Assembly: GCA_963377175.1 (NCBI GenBank)
Contig: CAUJNA010000591.1
Location: forward strand, 531,501-595,500
DNA length: 64,000 nucleotides
Source: Effrenium voratum
Taxonomy: Eukaryota > Sar > Dinophyceae > Suessiales > Symbiodiniaceae
Direction of reading: 5' to 3'
Below are positions 43,870 to 55,608 of the stretch, piece by piece (within the stretch, counting starts at the first letter, position 1; every line of letters starts with the position of its first letter). The notes beneath the pieces were generated by a model that saw only the letters and a program-made list of their open reading frames with translations, made no database searches and was not told the DNA's origin. Made by a program: the position numbers and the translations under genes.

Positions 43870-46600
43870 GCGACTGGCTTGGCTCTCACCTCTCTGAAAC
43901 GAATAAAACGCAAACACACGTGCTTCCTCCAAGTGACCGGTTGGTGTTGAAATTATGCGTTTCACGTTTTGCCCAGGGTCTGGAGCTGTCGGCAAACTGC
44001 GAGGTTGCCTCCCTGCCACATACTAGCCCCGATGGCAAGGCCCAGCTGGATGAACCTTGTGCTTTCCGGGGAATAACAGCAAATCTTGCAGCTTCTGTCT
44101 GCTCTGCCAAGTCTGGCAACAAAGCGCTCTGCCAAAGGTTTCCTCCTGTTGGGGGCACAGTATCTTAAACCGCCATGTTCAAAGGAAACTCCGTTCGCCA
44201 CTTACCCGCGAATACGCTCCGGCCTTGTCCACATGTCTTGGCAGAGCCTCCTTGCTGGTAACCTGCGGTGGCTGGGGCGGCTCAATGGATGTGGATCAAA
44301 CTAAAATGGGCACCAGGGAAACCTCCACGGGCTTTAGTTTCCCTTTGGTTCTCTGCTCAAGCCCAAACAAGATGCTAGCCCACAAAAGGCACCCCCAAAT
44401 GGCTGGTACTTTTGTTGCTTGTCTGAGTCTGCCTGCTTAGTTACTTGGACACTTGTCGTTGGGAGGTCGGTGGGTGGGCTGGCTGCCTGGATGGTTGCTG
44501 GTCAGTGGACTGGTTGGGATGTTGATGTCAAGACCAAGGGATGGCTATCGTTGGGCTTCAAAAGCCTGGCAGCTGCTCTTTGCGGGACGAAACAAAAAGA
44601 GAGAAATCCTGAATTCGTGATAGCAAAGCGAGCCATCCCCATGCATCCTTCGCCTTGGTCACTTGGTAGTACTTTAGAGGGAACATCCTTCAAAACCCGG
44701 CGTTCACCAGCATGACGTCAAAACCGGTGCCAAACAAAACAGAAGGTTCAAGTTCTCCGTCCGCTTCTTTTCCAACTCGCCACGCTCAAATGGCCCGCGC
44801 TTGCTTGGGGCGTGCAAAGCCTGGCTCTTTTTGGCATGCAGGCTCACTCAACATATCCATTGCGCACCAACCAGAAACTAAAAAATACGTTTTTGTAACA
44901 TGTCATGACAACGCCTTTTGGTTTCGCGGGGAGTCCGATCTGTGCCTGGGCCATACACTTTGCATTTCGCTATAGCTGAAACATCCGCGCTTCGGCGAGT
45001 GTGCGCTCAAACCCTCGCTGGGTTGGCTGCACTGGTAGGCGCGCACGCGCACCAGAGGTAGAAACCGAACTTGGGGAGCTCACTTTGGTCTTATCGGACC
45101 TGGAAATTTTGCATTGACGCCTTGCAGCCAGACAAGTGTCACTGGCGGCTTTGGGGGCAGTGACGGTGTGCTTGCAAGGTCATGATTTCACGTAACAAGT
45201 AGAAGCCCGGCCATGCGTTTTGAGCTCCGGTACGGAAACTCCCCTCGAACGGAGCGAAGCGTTCACTTGCTCAAGAAGGCCCTTCGCCGAGCTTCTGGAC
45301 ATAGGTCTGCAGCGATGGGACGAGGATCAGAATGAAGAACCTGAGAACAGCGCAACGGGGTTCCGGGTTCCGCGGTGTGCAGAGCTGCACGGGTTGCAAA
45401 ACAGATCAACCATCATTTTCTGAATCGCTTCAGGGACCTTCATAGGCAAAACCCTTCGGACTCCCTTCTGGCAAAAAAAGCGCCCGTTAGTTTTTTGTTT
45501 TGCGGAATCTTGCCTGCAAAGGTAAAGACGAGGTTTCGAAGTGGATTCTTCCACCGGTCTTGGACATGCGATGGCTCAATTTTGCCTCGAGCTTCAGGCT
45601 GATCCCGTTTGGGGGCCCGAGGATTTCTCCATCGTGAGGAGGGTTTTGCAGCAGGCCTGACCATTTGTCTGAGGATTCTGGTGGTCTTTGGGTCTCCAAC
45701 GCTCTGGCCTAAGAAAAGACACCCAGTGCGACTATCCAGGTTCTGCAAAGCAACCCCGCTGAGAAGCATCAAATCTATACCACAACGCATCACACGTCCA
45801 AGGACTGAAGACCCCTGCTTCAAGACACTGTGATTCTTCCCGCAAAGGCGTAAGCAACTTGGGGGTGTCGAGTTTCATTGCTGGGGCCTGATTCATCAGC
45901 CTGGATCTTTGGAGACCACCCACTCCGAAATGGCGGGACCATATTGATCACCAGGGTGCTTTTGATCCTGGGTTCCCATAGAAGGTATCTTGAGCTCTGG
46001 CACTTTCCCCATCTTCGGGGCAGAGCAATTGAGCCTTGAGCATCAAGCCCTGCGCGGCATCTCCTTCCCAGTGAGCCTCCTTCATGTGGATGTCTTTCAC
46101 AGGCTTTGGGACGTTTGCAAACATTAAGGGGTTTACTTCAAGCCAGCTTTTGGAGTCGAGGAGCAGCGCGCCGGCGACCGCAAAGATCAAGGCAGAGGTC
46201 GTCTCATTTGTCTCCTCAGACTGCCAGCTTTGACAAGCTATACCTGGAAAAAGTTCTGCATAAACTTCAGGACTTGACCAACCACAGAGCAGCTCAAAAC
46301 GTGTAAGCACTTCAAGATCGAATGAGGCCAATCTGTTGGCACAGAGAGTGCCACCGGGCAGGCTGGTGAGAGCCTTGTGTCACTCGGAAATTGGATGGGG
46401 CTTCGATGGTCACCAAGCATCCGTAGTGGCATAGGTGGCCTTTTGCAAAAACAGATGCCCCCGGCAAGTGGAATAAACCCCATCTAAACCAGGGCCCTCC
46501 ATACTTTTTCAAGCAAATTTATTCCAACAAGCACACCGTTTTGCCTACTGGCATCGCACCAGACCAAAAACGTCGAGCGAGCCAACGCAAACAAAATGGG
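43870..46600. other. Mostly non-coding; one exon-like frame near 45.2 kb
   Basis: At 45213 on the plus strand an ATG opens MRFELRYGNSPRTERSVHLL and KKALRRASGH with good codon bias. The minus strand reads LVPSLQTYVQKLGEGPS. No splice pair decides between them. The rest shows no repeat or coding signal. Confidence 0.35.
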
Positions 46601-46607
46601 TCGCTGC

Positions 46608-46702
46608 GCTCCGCCAAGCCGCGTACGGAGTGCCCTCGATCGGGTCCGAGAAGAAGGGATCTCGGTCCGGCGGGTCGATTTGGCCGTGGTCGTCAAGACC
46701 GT
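46608..46702 (-). CDS. Exon of unknown gene: DDHGQIDPPDRDPFFSDP
   Basis: Acceptor CCCCAAG, 31 codons containing LDDHGQIDPPDRDPFFSDPI and EGTPYAAWRS, possible GC donor (AGC|GCAGCG). GC3 is very high on this strand. The plus strand is also open (MGRCAPPSRVRSALDRVREE), with lower GC3. Not recognised, and possibly an upstream CFAP91 exon. The dispersed repeat at 46704 touches its acceptor. Confidence 0.45.
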
Positions 46703-46703
46703 C

Positions 46704-46888
46704 TTGGGGTCCCAGGTTGGATGGGATTGGTGAATTCACCACCCGTGTTAGAACCTATTTTAGGTGCACCAGCCATTTTAGACTTCCTATTTTAGGTGCA
46801 GCACCCATTTTAGACTTCCTATTTTAGTGGTTGGATTGGTTGATGTTCACTGGGGGGTAACCGGGATTTTGACCCATGGCCATTTCTC
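46704..46888 (-). repeat. Dispersed repeat family D, copy 1 (inverted)
   Basis: Read on the minus strand: GGCCATGGGTCAAAATCCC, AACCAATCCAACCACTAAAA, AAGTCTAAAATGG.TG, GTTCTAACACGGGTGGTGAATTCACC, CCCATCC. It contains an internal ~35-bp duplication of the CTAAAATAGG part. Related copies: 52708-52818 and 54848-54995. Confidence 0.85.
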
Positions 46889-47139
46889 TGCGAGCCTGGA
46901 CACTTCGTCATGACTGTGTCTGCTTGCCGCGTTCAACCGAAGCGCAAATAGGAAATCTGACATGTTGGAACCATGAAGCAACAAAAAGTAAATACTTCCA
47001 GAGTATCGGAACTGTTGGCCAAAAATGAGGGCTGTTGGATGTGCGTGCGCAAATCTTCAGGGAGTGGAGATGCCAGCGCGGTAGCCGGTAGCCACCCGAC
47101 CAGTGTTGCTGGGCACTCCTCCCACTCCTCCCAACCGAT

Positions 47140-47290
47140 CCCCCTTAACTTTGTCACCAGAATTGTGGATACGTAGCCGCCATCCCCTGCATGCACCGGG
47201 GATCCATTCCAAGCGCCGGTCCTTTGTCCTTCCCTGCAGCCAGCTGGACATGGGGCACGCGCCTCTCGGGCTGTCGAGCTGTCGAATGGA
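47140..47290. other. Exon-like GC island, frame unclear
   Basis: The minus strand gives either PERRVPHVQLAAGKDKGPAL or MSSWLQGRTKDRRLEWIPG; the plus strand is poorer. No decisive splice sites. Confidence 0.3.
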
Positions 47291-47769
47291 CTCGGAAGGG
47301 CCGAACCTTGCGCAAGTGGGGTGGGGGTGTTTCGAGTGAATGCTTCCTTTTTAGATAGGGGACCAGAAAATACCAATTTCCTGAGTGGATTGGCCAACCA
47401 AAAGTGGAAACTCTTTGGTTGCTACTAGAATGGTCAGGAAGTACTGTTAACCAAGGTCGACAAAAGGAACCTGACACCGGGCTTCCGTCAGAAACAACAG
47501 AGGGGGTCGTAAAAATAGGCGCAGCCAGCCCACGTTAGGTCCGAAAGAGTCGCACAAGAAAAGAAAGGGGCTGGCGCAAAAGCACGCAAGTGCACACATC
47601 CACACAACTACTTGTTCTCTGTGATATGGGTATGGGTCAAAATTGATCCACCAGAGGATGGCAGGTTTCAGTCCCTGTTTTCATGTACTAGGACCCCAGT
47701 TTGGGCTTTCTATTTTGACCCACAGCCAGAAAAGTGTTCCCGTGGTTTCCTCCCAAACCCCAACCCCCC

Positions 47770-47872
47770 AACTTCGGACCAGAATTTCCCGCCTGGCGGG
47801 TGAGAGGCCGCCTACAAAGCAGCTGGCCAGCGTGGCGAGGGCCACGAGGCAGAACCTCAGCGTGCGCGGCCG
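47770..47872 (-). CDS. Possible exon encoding a hydrophobic leader or TM helix
   Basis: The minus-strand frame reads LRPRTLRFCLVALATLASCF then VGGLSPARRE. A basic stretch, 15 hydrophobic residues, a small-residue cleavage-like site and a following Arg-rich part resemble the signal segment of dinoflagellate bipartite plastid leaders. GC3 is high. No ATG or splice partner identified. Confidence 0.35.
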
Positions 47873-48343
47873 GAGTTGTTTTTTCCCCGATTGAACGCAT
47901 TTCTGGTGGTTTCCTTTAAGGGAACCCCTGGTTCATGCCCATATTCCCTGAGCACCAGCAAGAAAGGGACTCGTTTTTGTCCGGTCGCCTCCAAAAGGGA
48001 ACCCCCTCCACAACAAAGGCAGTCAGGGTCAACACCGGAGAGCTGGGGAACTAACAACCACAGGACCGTGATCAGGTTCCACACACAAACCTGATGAAAA
48101 AGCTCACTGGTCAAATATAGGAGTCCCTATTTGTTGCTGGTATGACATTTCTCTAGTCACTCCAGTCTGGGTGTGTCGATTCCGTGTTCCCGCTAGCACC
48201 TCTCCCCATGCGGTTTAGTGGGAACCCAGATATTAATTTTGTTTTATGAACAGGCGGTCCATTTAGATGGCGGCACTTTGGGTCTTGCCACCCACACCTG
48301 CGTTGTTCGTGGAACTTTACGTGGCAACCCAGGCACAAACAGT

Positions 48344-48372
48344 CACACGCACACACACACACACACACACAC
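48344..48372. repeat. (CA)n microsatellite
   Basis: About 14 CA units. A minus-strand ATG (48422) reading MANGKTRALRRGP ends near it but is not convincing. Confidence 0.95.
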
Positions 48373-48479
48373 CAAAAGGCAATCGGACCCCGCCTCAAAG
48401 CACGCGTCTTGCCATTCGCCATGGCGAGCAGTCTCTGAGCTCTGAGCTACAAATCGCGCGCGCGTTGGCGTGATGCAAG

Positions 48480-51400
48480 CTTCGGATGCGGGAGTGTGGG
48501 GTTTGAGGGTACCATTTCTCGTGTTGGGGTCTAGAAGGAAACCAACTATGATAGAGGCTCCCCTTCTTTTGACACATGCCAACGACAACAATGTTTGCCC
48601 CTTTTGGTGCTGCATAGTGATTGCTGTTCTCATTTCACGACTTCGTCGAACTACGCATGCCAATTTCAAGGGGAAACACATTACGCGTGCTTGGGCGATC
48701 TCCCTGAAACAGGCAGCTTCCTTTGGGTTTCCCTTCAAGCCCACCAACAAAAAGGTCCCCCCCCCCCAAAAAAAAAAAGAAGAAGCAAACAGAACAAAAT
48801 AGAACGCAACTTGATTTCCCGCAACGAGCTTCGAATCAACATCCCGACATGCGCTCCACGGTCTGGTAGCTTTGACTCTCACACCACCTTGGTTTGACAC
48901 ATACTCCTCTTCCAGGAAACTTCTCGTAAGTTCCAGCAACAACATCAACGCCCAAATTGCCAACCCCTCAACATCTTTAGCCCTCGAAGAATCTACCCTC
49001 AGGCTAAGGACAAGGGCATGAAACGTGGTCGAACTCTGTTGAAGCTTTCCGGCTGTTTAAAAGAGTACAGCTGGTGAATGCTGGGATGTTTCCTAAGTGT
49101 AGAAGCCTCAGCAAAGGGTTGGTTTTGCCTTTGCTTCCCTTGGAAAGCCAACCGACACACAGGGGTCCACGAATTCAGGAAACACCGCGCACTTGTCACA
49201 TCCAGCGCCTGAATGGTACAGCGGGGGTAGTGCGGCAACTCGGAAAAGAGGTACTTGTCATCCGGCACCTAGATGAGACCCTGCCTTTGGAAATGGATGC
49301 AACGGAGGGTCTGGAAAGATAGCGGAGTTATCCATCCCTTTTGGATTTGCTTAGGGACATTTGAACATCCATGCGCTAGTTGAACAGGTTTGCGGGTCTG
49401 GAGGATTGCTATGCGAGGACACACACACACACACACCCAACCACTTGAAGATGCTTCTCTTGGATTCTGTACCTGTCCCTCCCTCACTGCCAAGCGGAAT
49501 GACTCCCCGGTGCTTGCATTAAAGTCAGATTCACCTATGGCCCACGCCACCACGTATGTTCAGGATGGAATCCTCTCAACTGGAACTCGGTTACCCAGCA
49601 AATCCATTTTCCTGTATAGGCAACCGAAGGAACCACCCTTCCAAAAAAAACACACACAGTATTTGCATGTTTCTGGTTTTGTAGGTGACCAAGGCGTTTG
49701 GCTGACTGCCTACTATACAAGTAACTCAGATCCACGGTTAGTCACTCCTAACTTTCAGTAACTCAGACAGGCCGCCCGCTCGATCCGTTGGGCGTTGAAC
49801 ATGGCCTGCGGCGAGGGAAAGCGGAGGCTGTGAATCAAGTCAAGGGAGCGGCAGGGTTTTGGCTGCCAAGGAAACACCTCTTGCAGTGCTAATTAGAAGC
49901 CGATTTTGGGATGCCCAAAAAAAAGCAGAAAGGTAGCAGCGTTTGGAAACCAAAAACGGTCCCCAGAGGAAGGAGGCTCCTTTCCGAAGCTCAGCGTGCT
50001 CCAGGTGGTTATCACCCAAGCCAAATGGGAAAACCGAAGGCCCGCAAAGTGGGTGGATTCCCCTCCATGCATTTTAAACGTAACCAAGAAAGGTAGCAAG
50101 ACCAACAAACCAAGTCGCAGCCAATACAATGTGGTTCGTACATCTTTGACTTCAACTAAATCGATCTGCATGTATTATATACTATAAGTCACCCACATAA
50201 AGCAAGGGATTCTCTAGCTAGGTCTTCATCATGGAACGGCTCCGCTCGTTTCACCTCCGGTAACAACCGGGAGCCTCGCCAACAAACAAGTATGTAAGGA
50301 GACTCTAAAAGGGAATCTGACAACATCTGACGCGATTGTACGCATTCAAGAATGCTGTTAACCTCACAAACAAAGAAGCGCCACAACCCTACGGCGGATC
50401 ATGTTTTTGCAAAGGCATTGTTTTCTGGACTTGATCATGCCGTGCTGTTTCTTGGTCTTTCACATGCGCGGATCGAGTTCCAATCTTATCAAACCATCCA
50501 GCAACAGAGAGGCCATTGGCAGAAGTGAATCACATTGTTTCAGCTCCCTCTAAGAACCAACTCATCAAGCGGCCCCAAACCGGTGAAACGCCAGCCAAGC
50601 AAACGGACCCCATGGGGCAAGCGGGCCCGAGACCCTCAGAGCTACGTGGATTCTGATGACCGGCTCCCTCCATTCTGTTGGTCCTCTAAAACCCCCCCCC
50701 CAAAAAAAAAAAAGGAAAGGGAAACGGCAGCACAACATAGCGATAGATCCCTCTTCCATGGTTTGCGGCCATCCCGTCTGAGACCGAAGTACACCAACCA
50801 AAGGCTCAGTGATCCCTGGATCCCTGGATCCCTGGCCTTGCTGGTTTGCCTGTAGTGGTCATTGGGGTGAGACGTGGTGTAGTTGGGATCCTCAGTCCGA
50901 CACGGCGCAACCGGCAATGTTCGAGGGCAAAACAAGCGTCAAGCAGGCGAAAGCGCCCAACAAAATGCTTCCCCTAGCAAAACCAACGCCCAGTGATAGT
51001 CAAGTAGAGGAGCTTATCACCATGCGACGTTTAACAAAGATCCAAGGAGAAACAAGGGTCACATCTTGCGAAAAGCAGGACTTTGTTTCTGATGAGATTC
51101 TCGGAACAAGGGCATGAGAAACACATCACTTAGGAGGCCATTCTCAACTAGCTGTTGGATACCTCCAATTTACTATATGTTCCTTGGCTTGTTGCCGCGA
51201 TCATCCCGAAAAGCCAGCCGGGTGTTGAATGTGTTTGTGCGTGGGTTAACATGAGCGCTCACATGAATCTCATCAAAGTGCTGCCTTCAGGAAACGCAGC
51301 CTTACCCTGAAAAGAAAGTAGCCTTTGGCTGACATCGCCTCCTGTCAGCTCAAATACTCCGACTTGCATGGCTGATAACATTGGCTTGTCAACACGTCAA

Positions 51401-52550
51401 ATAGGAAACCCTAAATGGGTGTCATTTGGCGAAAGTGACTCCATGAGTACCCTCAAAAAGAAAAAAACGGTTTCACGCCCCATTTCCTGGAAAAACGGTT
51501 CGAAAGCTTCCCAAGTCTCGGATGAGCGAGACTTGTGTTTGGGAACCGCACGGAAGTGTTGGGTTTAGAGTTTAGGCGGTGGTTGTGTTCCGCTCCCCCT
51601 CCCATGAGAAACAAATAAGGACACTGATAAAGAAAGTGCTCTAAGAAGCTGAGAGGCCAACAAGCCAAGAAGCCAAAACGACCCCATGGTTCTTGTTGTC
51701 AAAGAATCCATGCAGAGTTAGTGCCCGTCCATCTGAGCAAATTACAAGTCACCCGCCCAAAATTACAAATGACCCCCCCCCCCGAGAAAGCTATCATCAA
51801 GGCTGAGGTTGCAAAACAGCTTGGGAATTTACCCAAACAAGAAACATTTGCATCCACTCGCAACCAGAAAAATCTGGGCCAAGCGCGTATATGTGATCAT
51901 ACGCCCGGTTCCTCGGCTGACATCGATGCGAGTCCGGCAAGGGACACCTGAAGCGTCAATCGTACGTGAAACGCCGCCTGCTTTGTAAAAAGGCGCCTGG
52001 GTTGACGTTGGAGCTTTGCCAATGCCCCAAAAAAAGCGGTGAACGACCGTCATCCCGCACCAGAGCGCAATCAGCAAGTCCCATGCAGGTGTCAAACAAT
52101 CTCCCCTAGCACGGTCCAAGTGCCTGCAGCAAACCGCGAGAACATGTTGAACATGATAATCCTGCAAATCGATCCCTCGACTGTGTGAACAAGCAAGCTG
52201 ATTTACCATGAGACAATACATGCACTGCTTTGCTGAGGCGACTGCCACAAATCACGCTTTGATCTGTCTGACCTGTACTTAAGGTACTGTGGCAATCCGC
52301 TTTATCGCCAACTCAACAAGCGCGATGTCAAGCCAGTTAAAGAGAGAACCTAAAGCCTGGCTGGCGCAATCGCCGGAAGGCAAGGATCCGCAAAAGGAAT
52401 GGCGAAACCAAAGCGAAGGGGATTCATTGCGCCATCTACTTGTAGCCAACTGTAGAAGGACCCCCTGTTGGAGTGAGTCGGAAAAAACTACATGTGGACA
52501 AAATGTAGAAGGACCGCCTGTTGGAGTGATTCACGATAAACTGAAGTCAT
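48480..52550. other. No gene assigned; one small exon-like site
   Basis: Near 49.8 kb the minus strand has a good acceptor (TTTCCCTCGCCGCAG) followed by AMFNAQRIERAACLSY and a stop, so a short exon is possible. The rest is low-complexity or AT-balanced sequence with a short (CA)n at 49420-49437. Confidence 0.35.
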
Positions 52551-52557
52551 GGGGGCT

Positions 52558-52672
52558 GCGGGGGAGGGAGGAGAAGGGGAAGGGAGCCCAAATAAGCCCT
52601 TATTAAGCCCTTAATAAGGCCTTACTTAGGCTTATTTGGGCTCCCTCCCCTCCTCCCCCCCCCCAGCACCCA
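52558..52672. repeat. Long imperfect palindrome (foldback)
   Basis: The perfect 17-bp inner arms GGGAGCCCAAATAAGCC (52582-52598) and GGCTTATTTGGGCTCCC (52629-52645) are extended outward by purine-rich GGGAGGGAGGAG and its complement. The inner loop is itself partly palindromic (CTTATTAAG, TTAATAAGG). A MITE-like foldback with no flanking ORF. Confidence 0.9.
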
Positions 52673-52707
52673 TGATGAAGGGAGACCAACAACTCTCTTT
52701 CACCCAC

Positions 52708-52818
52708 CCCAGTGAACATCCCAATCCCCACTACAATAGGTTCTAAAATGGGTGGTGAATTCACCTACCCCAAAATGCACCTACCAACCAACATGGGATC
52801 CCAAACGGTTTTGACCCA
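52708..52818 (+). repeat. Dispersed repeat family D, copy 2
   Basis: AGTGAACATCCCAATCC, AATAGGTTCTAAAATGGGTG, GTGAATTCACCTACC, ACCAACATGGGATCCCAAAC, GGTTTTGACCCA. Followed within 20 bp by a GC-rich exon-like island. Confidence 0.85.
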
Positions 52819-52835
52819 GAACCAATTTGCTTTCA

Positions 52836-52925
52836 CCCATCCCGCCGAGCCCTCGGCGACTGCAAGATGGTCCGCGTCGCCATGCTCGCCGACAACTTCC
52901 GGACCTGAGGCCGTTCGTCGTTAAT
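52836..52925. other. Exon-like GC island, strand unclear
   Basis: Plus strand: acceptor-like CTGCAAG then MVRVAMLADNFRT. Minus strand: ERPQVRKLSASMATRTILQS. Both have high GC3. Confidence 0.3.
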
Positions 52926-52961
52926 GAAATGTGCATGGGACAAGCCTTGGCCTGCACTCGT

Positions 52962-53010
52962 GTATATATATATATATATGTACATACATACATACATACA
53001 TACACATGTG
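52962..53010. repeat. (TA)n(CATA)n microsatellite
   Basis: TATATATATATATATATG followed by (TACA)n. Confidence 0.95.
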
Positions 53011-53541
53011 TAATGTGGATGATGTGGATTCAACTGCGGGTGTCGTCTTGGCATACATCGCTTATATGTGACGTTACTTGAGTGCCATTATGCTATGTCT
53101 GATATTGTGGATGTTGCCTGCATAGTTGGAACAACAGACATATGCAGCCTCCTCCAACATGCCATGTGACCCACACTCAAACTGCTGCCGCACAAGAAAT
53201 TTCATCTGGCCAAACTGCCATACTTCCCAAATTGGGGTAGTCATCTGTGTTCCCCAAACTCTGATAACAGCCTTGCTGGTGCTCAGGGAATGAGGGAATG
53301 ACCCCAAGCCATCCCTTGTTGTTTCCACTGGAATCCCTGGCATCATTCCATTTCTCATTCCCCACCTATCCCAGGTCCTCCAGTAGAGAGGTTAGACTAA
53401 GGGTACCCTTTTTTCTGTAGTCTATTTTAGTAGGGGAACCCTCCCCAAAGAAAAGGTAAAAGGGCACCTAGCTAGAGGACCTAGATTCCCTCATTCTCCA
53501 CCTATCGCACCACCTATCGCAACGCCTATTGGTTGCTGGTC

Positions 53542-53643
53542 ATGGAGCACCCCGGTTCTCACGGGGCGCCGGGCGTAAAGAGCCCGGCCAGTTGTGCGCC
53601 CCGATTTGGGGCCGAGGCTTGGCTGGAAATGCGGTCGATGTGA
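53542..53643 (+). CDS. Possible first exon: MEHPGSHGAPGVKSPASC
   Basis: ATG, then EHPGSHGAPGVKSPASCAP and RFGAEAWLEMRSM, stop at 53641. GC3-biased. The minus strand is also open (PSLGPKSGRTTGRALYARR). Unrecognised. Confidence 0.35.
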   Translation: MEHPGSHGAPGVKSPASCAPRFGAEAWLEMRSM

Positions 53644-53781
53644 CACGTTCAGTGAGGGCTGCTTCTTTGCTCGCTGAAGGCACGAGAAAAAAAAAGAACG
53701 TTCATGTCTTCCAGTAGGGGGTGCCTGGGTTGAAGTTGTTGCGGGGATGGGAACCATCTGGAAACCTGTGTGTCTGTGTCC

Positions 53782-53836
53782 GATTGTGTGTGTGTGTGCG
53801 CGCGTGTGCGTGGGTGTGTATGTGTATGTGTGTGTG
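53782..53836. repeat. (TG)n microsatellite
   Basis: TGTGTG with CGCG and GGG interruptions. Confidence 0.92.
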
Positions 53837-53879
53837 GAAAACGTCAACGTGTTGGACCCACGGAGTTTTGAACACTCGA

Positions 53880-54840
53880 GGGGCGGGGGGAGGGTCTTAA
53901 ATGGACTTGCCAGAACCAGCCCAGGCCCACTGACAAGGATGCATAGTCATGACCCATGTCCCTTCAAAATAAAGACATGTACAAAAACAAACACCAAGCT
54001 GGCAAAAAGAAATCGTCCAAAGTCTGCACCCCTCAGTTCAAATCAGCCGCAGCCAACATGTGCCGTTCCCCACAGGATATGGACAAGCCTGTGGAAGCCC
54101 CCTTGGCAAGTATCAAGTGCTGAAAGAATAAAAATGAAGCAAACACATCTAAAGCTAAAGTGTCGTTCAAATATGTAATATGTCCGTTCTGTGAACGCCA
54201 CCCCACCCACGGCATGTTTGGGAGATATGACCCACTGTCAACATTAGGGAGTTCAGTTTGACAACCCTATGTTCAAATGGTCATTTGGTGAGCCTTGTTG
54301 CTGAAACCATCGTGAACTTGGACTGTTGCTTGGGCAACATATGCCGTGCCAAATTGTACTCCGGCCGTGGCGTTCCTTCTAATCCCCCGATTGAGTGTTT
54401 AACACACATCACGCCAACTCAAAGATCGCGCTGAAGTTGCGAAGCGCCGCGGGCCTTCCGTTTTTTCGGGTAAGCTGAGCGCTTAGGCTCCCTCCAAGGC
54501 TTGTGCAATCGCGCCTTTGCGAATTCCACCTCTCGTTTGCTCTATCGGGTTGGCTATTGCCTTCTGTGCAAGAAGTTGAATTGGTTGTTGATTCGTGGGA
54601 AATGCAAACGTCCCAAGACAAGTCAAAGGTTGAAGTTCCAATCAGATAGCAAAGTCAAGGCCCCGCTGAGAATAGGATACTTTCCCGCTATGCCAATTTT
54701 CTGTCGACAAATCCAGCAAGACAGATTCACGGCTTCGCCAATTCAGCAAATGCCCTTTTGCTTATCGTTAAAGACCTTTAAACCCGAGTTTCTCCACATG
54801 GATTTCGGATCCCTGTTGGCCGGTATACGAAAACTAAATT
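53880..54840. other. No feature seen
   Basis: No repeat, no convincing frame and no splice-bounded GC island on either strand. Confidence 0.4.
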
Positions 54841-54847
54841 GCCATTT

Positions 54848-54995
54848 CCGGGCCCCACTTGGCCATGGGTCAAAATCCCAAGTCCGTAGCCCTAATGAAC
54901 ATCCCAATCCAACCACTAAAATAGGTTCTAAAATGGGTGGTGAATTCACCTACCAACCAAAATGGGATCCCATTGGTTTTGACAACCACGGCCGT
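54848..54995 (+). repeat. Dispersed repeat family D, copy 3
   Basis: GGCCATGGGTCAAAATCCC, TGAACATCCCAATCCAACCA, AAAATAGGTTCTAAAATGGG, TGGTGAATTCACCTACC, AATGGGATCCCATTGG, TTTTGACAACCACGGCC. It ends about 15 bp before an exon acceptor. Confidence 0.88.
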
Positions 54996-55011
54996 TTGCG
55001 GGGACCCGCAG

Positions 55012-55086
55012 AACAAGAAAGAACAGAAGCTTCAGGAAGCACATCGCCGCTTCCGGCTCTTTGGCCAATCTAAGACGAGAAGATGA
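55012..55086 (+). CDS. Plus-strand exon: NKKEQKLQEAHRRFRLFGQS
   Basis: Acceptor ACCCGCAG then NKKEQKLQEAHRRFRLFGQS, a charged amphipathic helix; stop at 55084. The 3' limit is unknown. Function not recognised. The neighbouring plus-strand frame at 55405 (ATLASPAQAARGLCDVHLPG) may be the next exon. Confidence 0.45.
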   Translation, partial: NKKEQKLQEAHRRFRLFGQSKTRR

Positions 55087-55404
55087 TGGGCACCACGCGC
55101 TCCACCTGAGGCGACCGCCCACCCCCCGACCGGCAGCGGGGGGGCGGGTTTGATGGGTAGCTCAGCCACTTCGGCTTTGCAAATTCCTACTTTGGCTAGG
55201 TCCTCCAGAAGAGAGGTTAGAATAAGGGTACCTCGACTCTCAAACACCCTTTATTTTTGGGGTGGTGCTGTTTTGCATTCACTTTTCGGGTGTTTTGATA
55301 ATTTTTGGGGTGGTATTTCCATTTTTGGGTGTTTTCGGATTTGTGGGGGCATGCATGCTTTGTCTGATGTTGGAGGGATATCAAAGGGCTCGCGCCTTTG
55401 CTAG

Positions 55405-55510
55405 CCACACTGGCTTCGCCGGCTCAAGCGGCGCGCGGCCTTTGCGACGTTCATCTGCCGGGCGTCTCAGAAACAAGAGTCAAAAGCTACCCCTGGAGCA
55501 CCGAGTAACA
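55405..55510 (+). CDS. Possible plus-strand exon: ATLASPAQAARGLCDVHLPG
   Basis: Pyrimidine-rich acceptor CGCCTTTGCTAG, then ATLASPAQAARGLCDVHLPG and VSE. The frame stays open to a TAA at 55508. GC3-biased, not recognised. Confidence 0.4.
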
Positions 55511-55608
55511 TGTCCAACATAAAAGGCAGGTGCAGGTATATTTTTCAAGGTTCGGTCTCACACATCTTGAACATGAGTGAGTTATAGCTTCCGATGCTCC
55601 AAGCTAAC

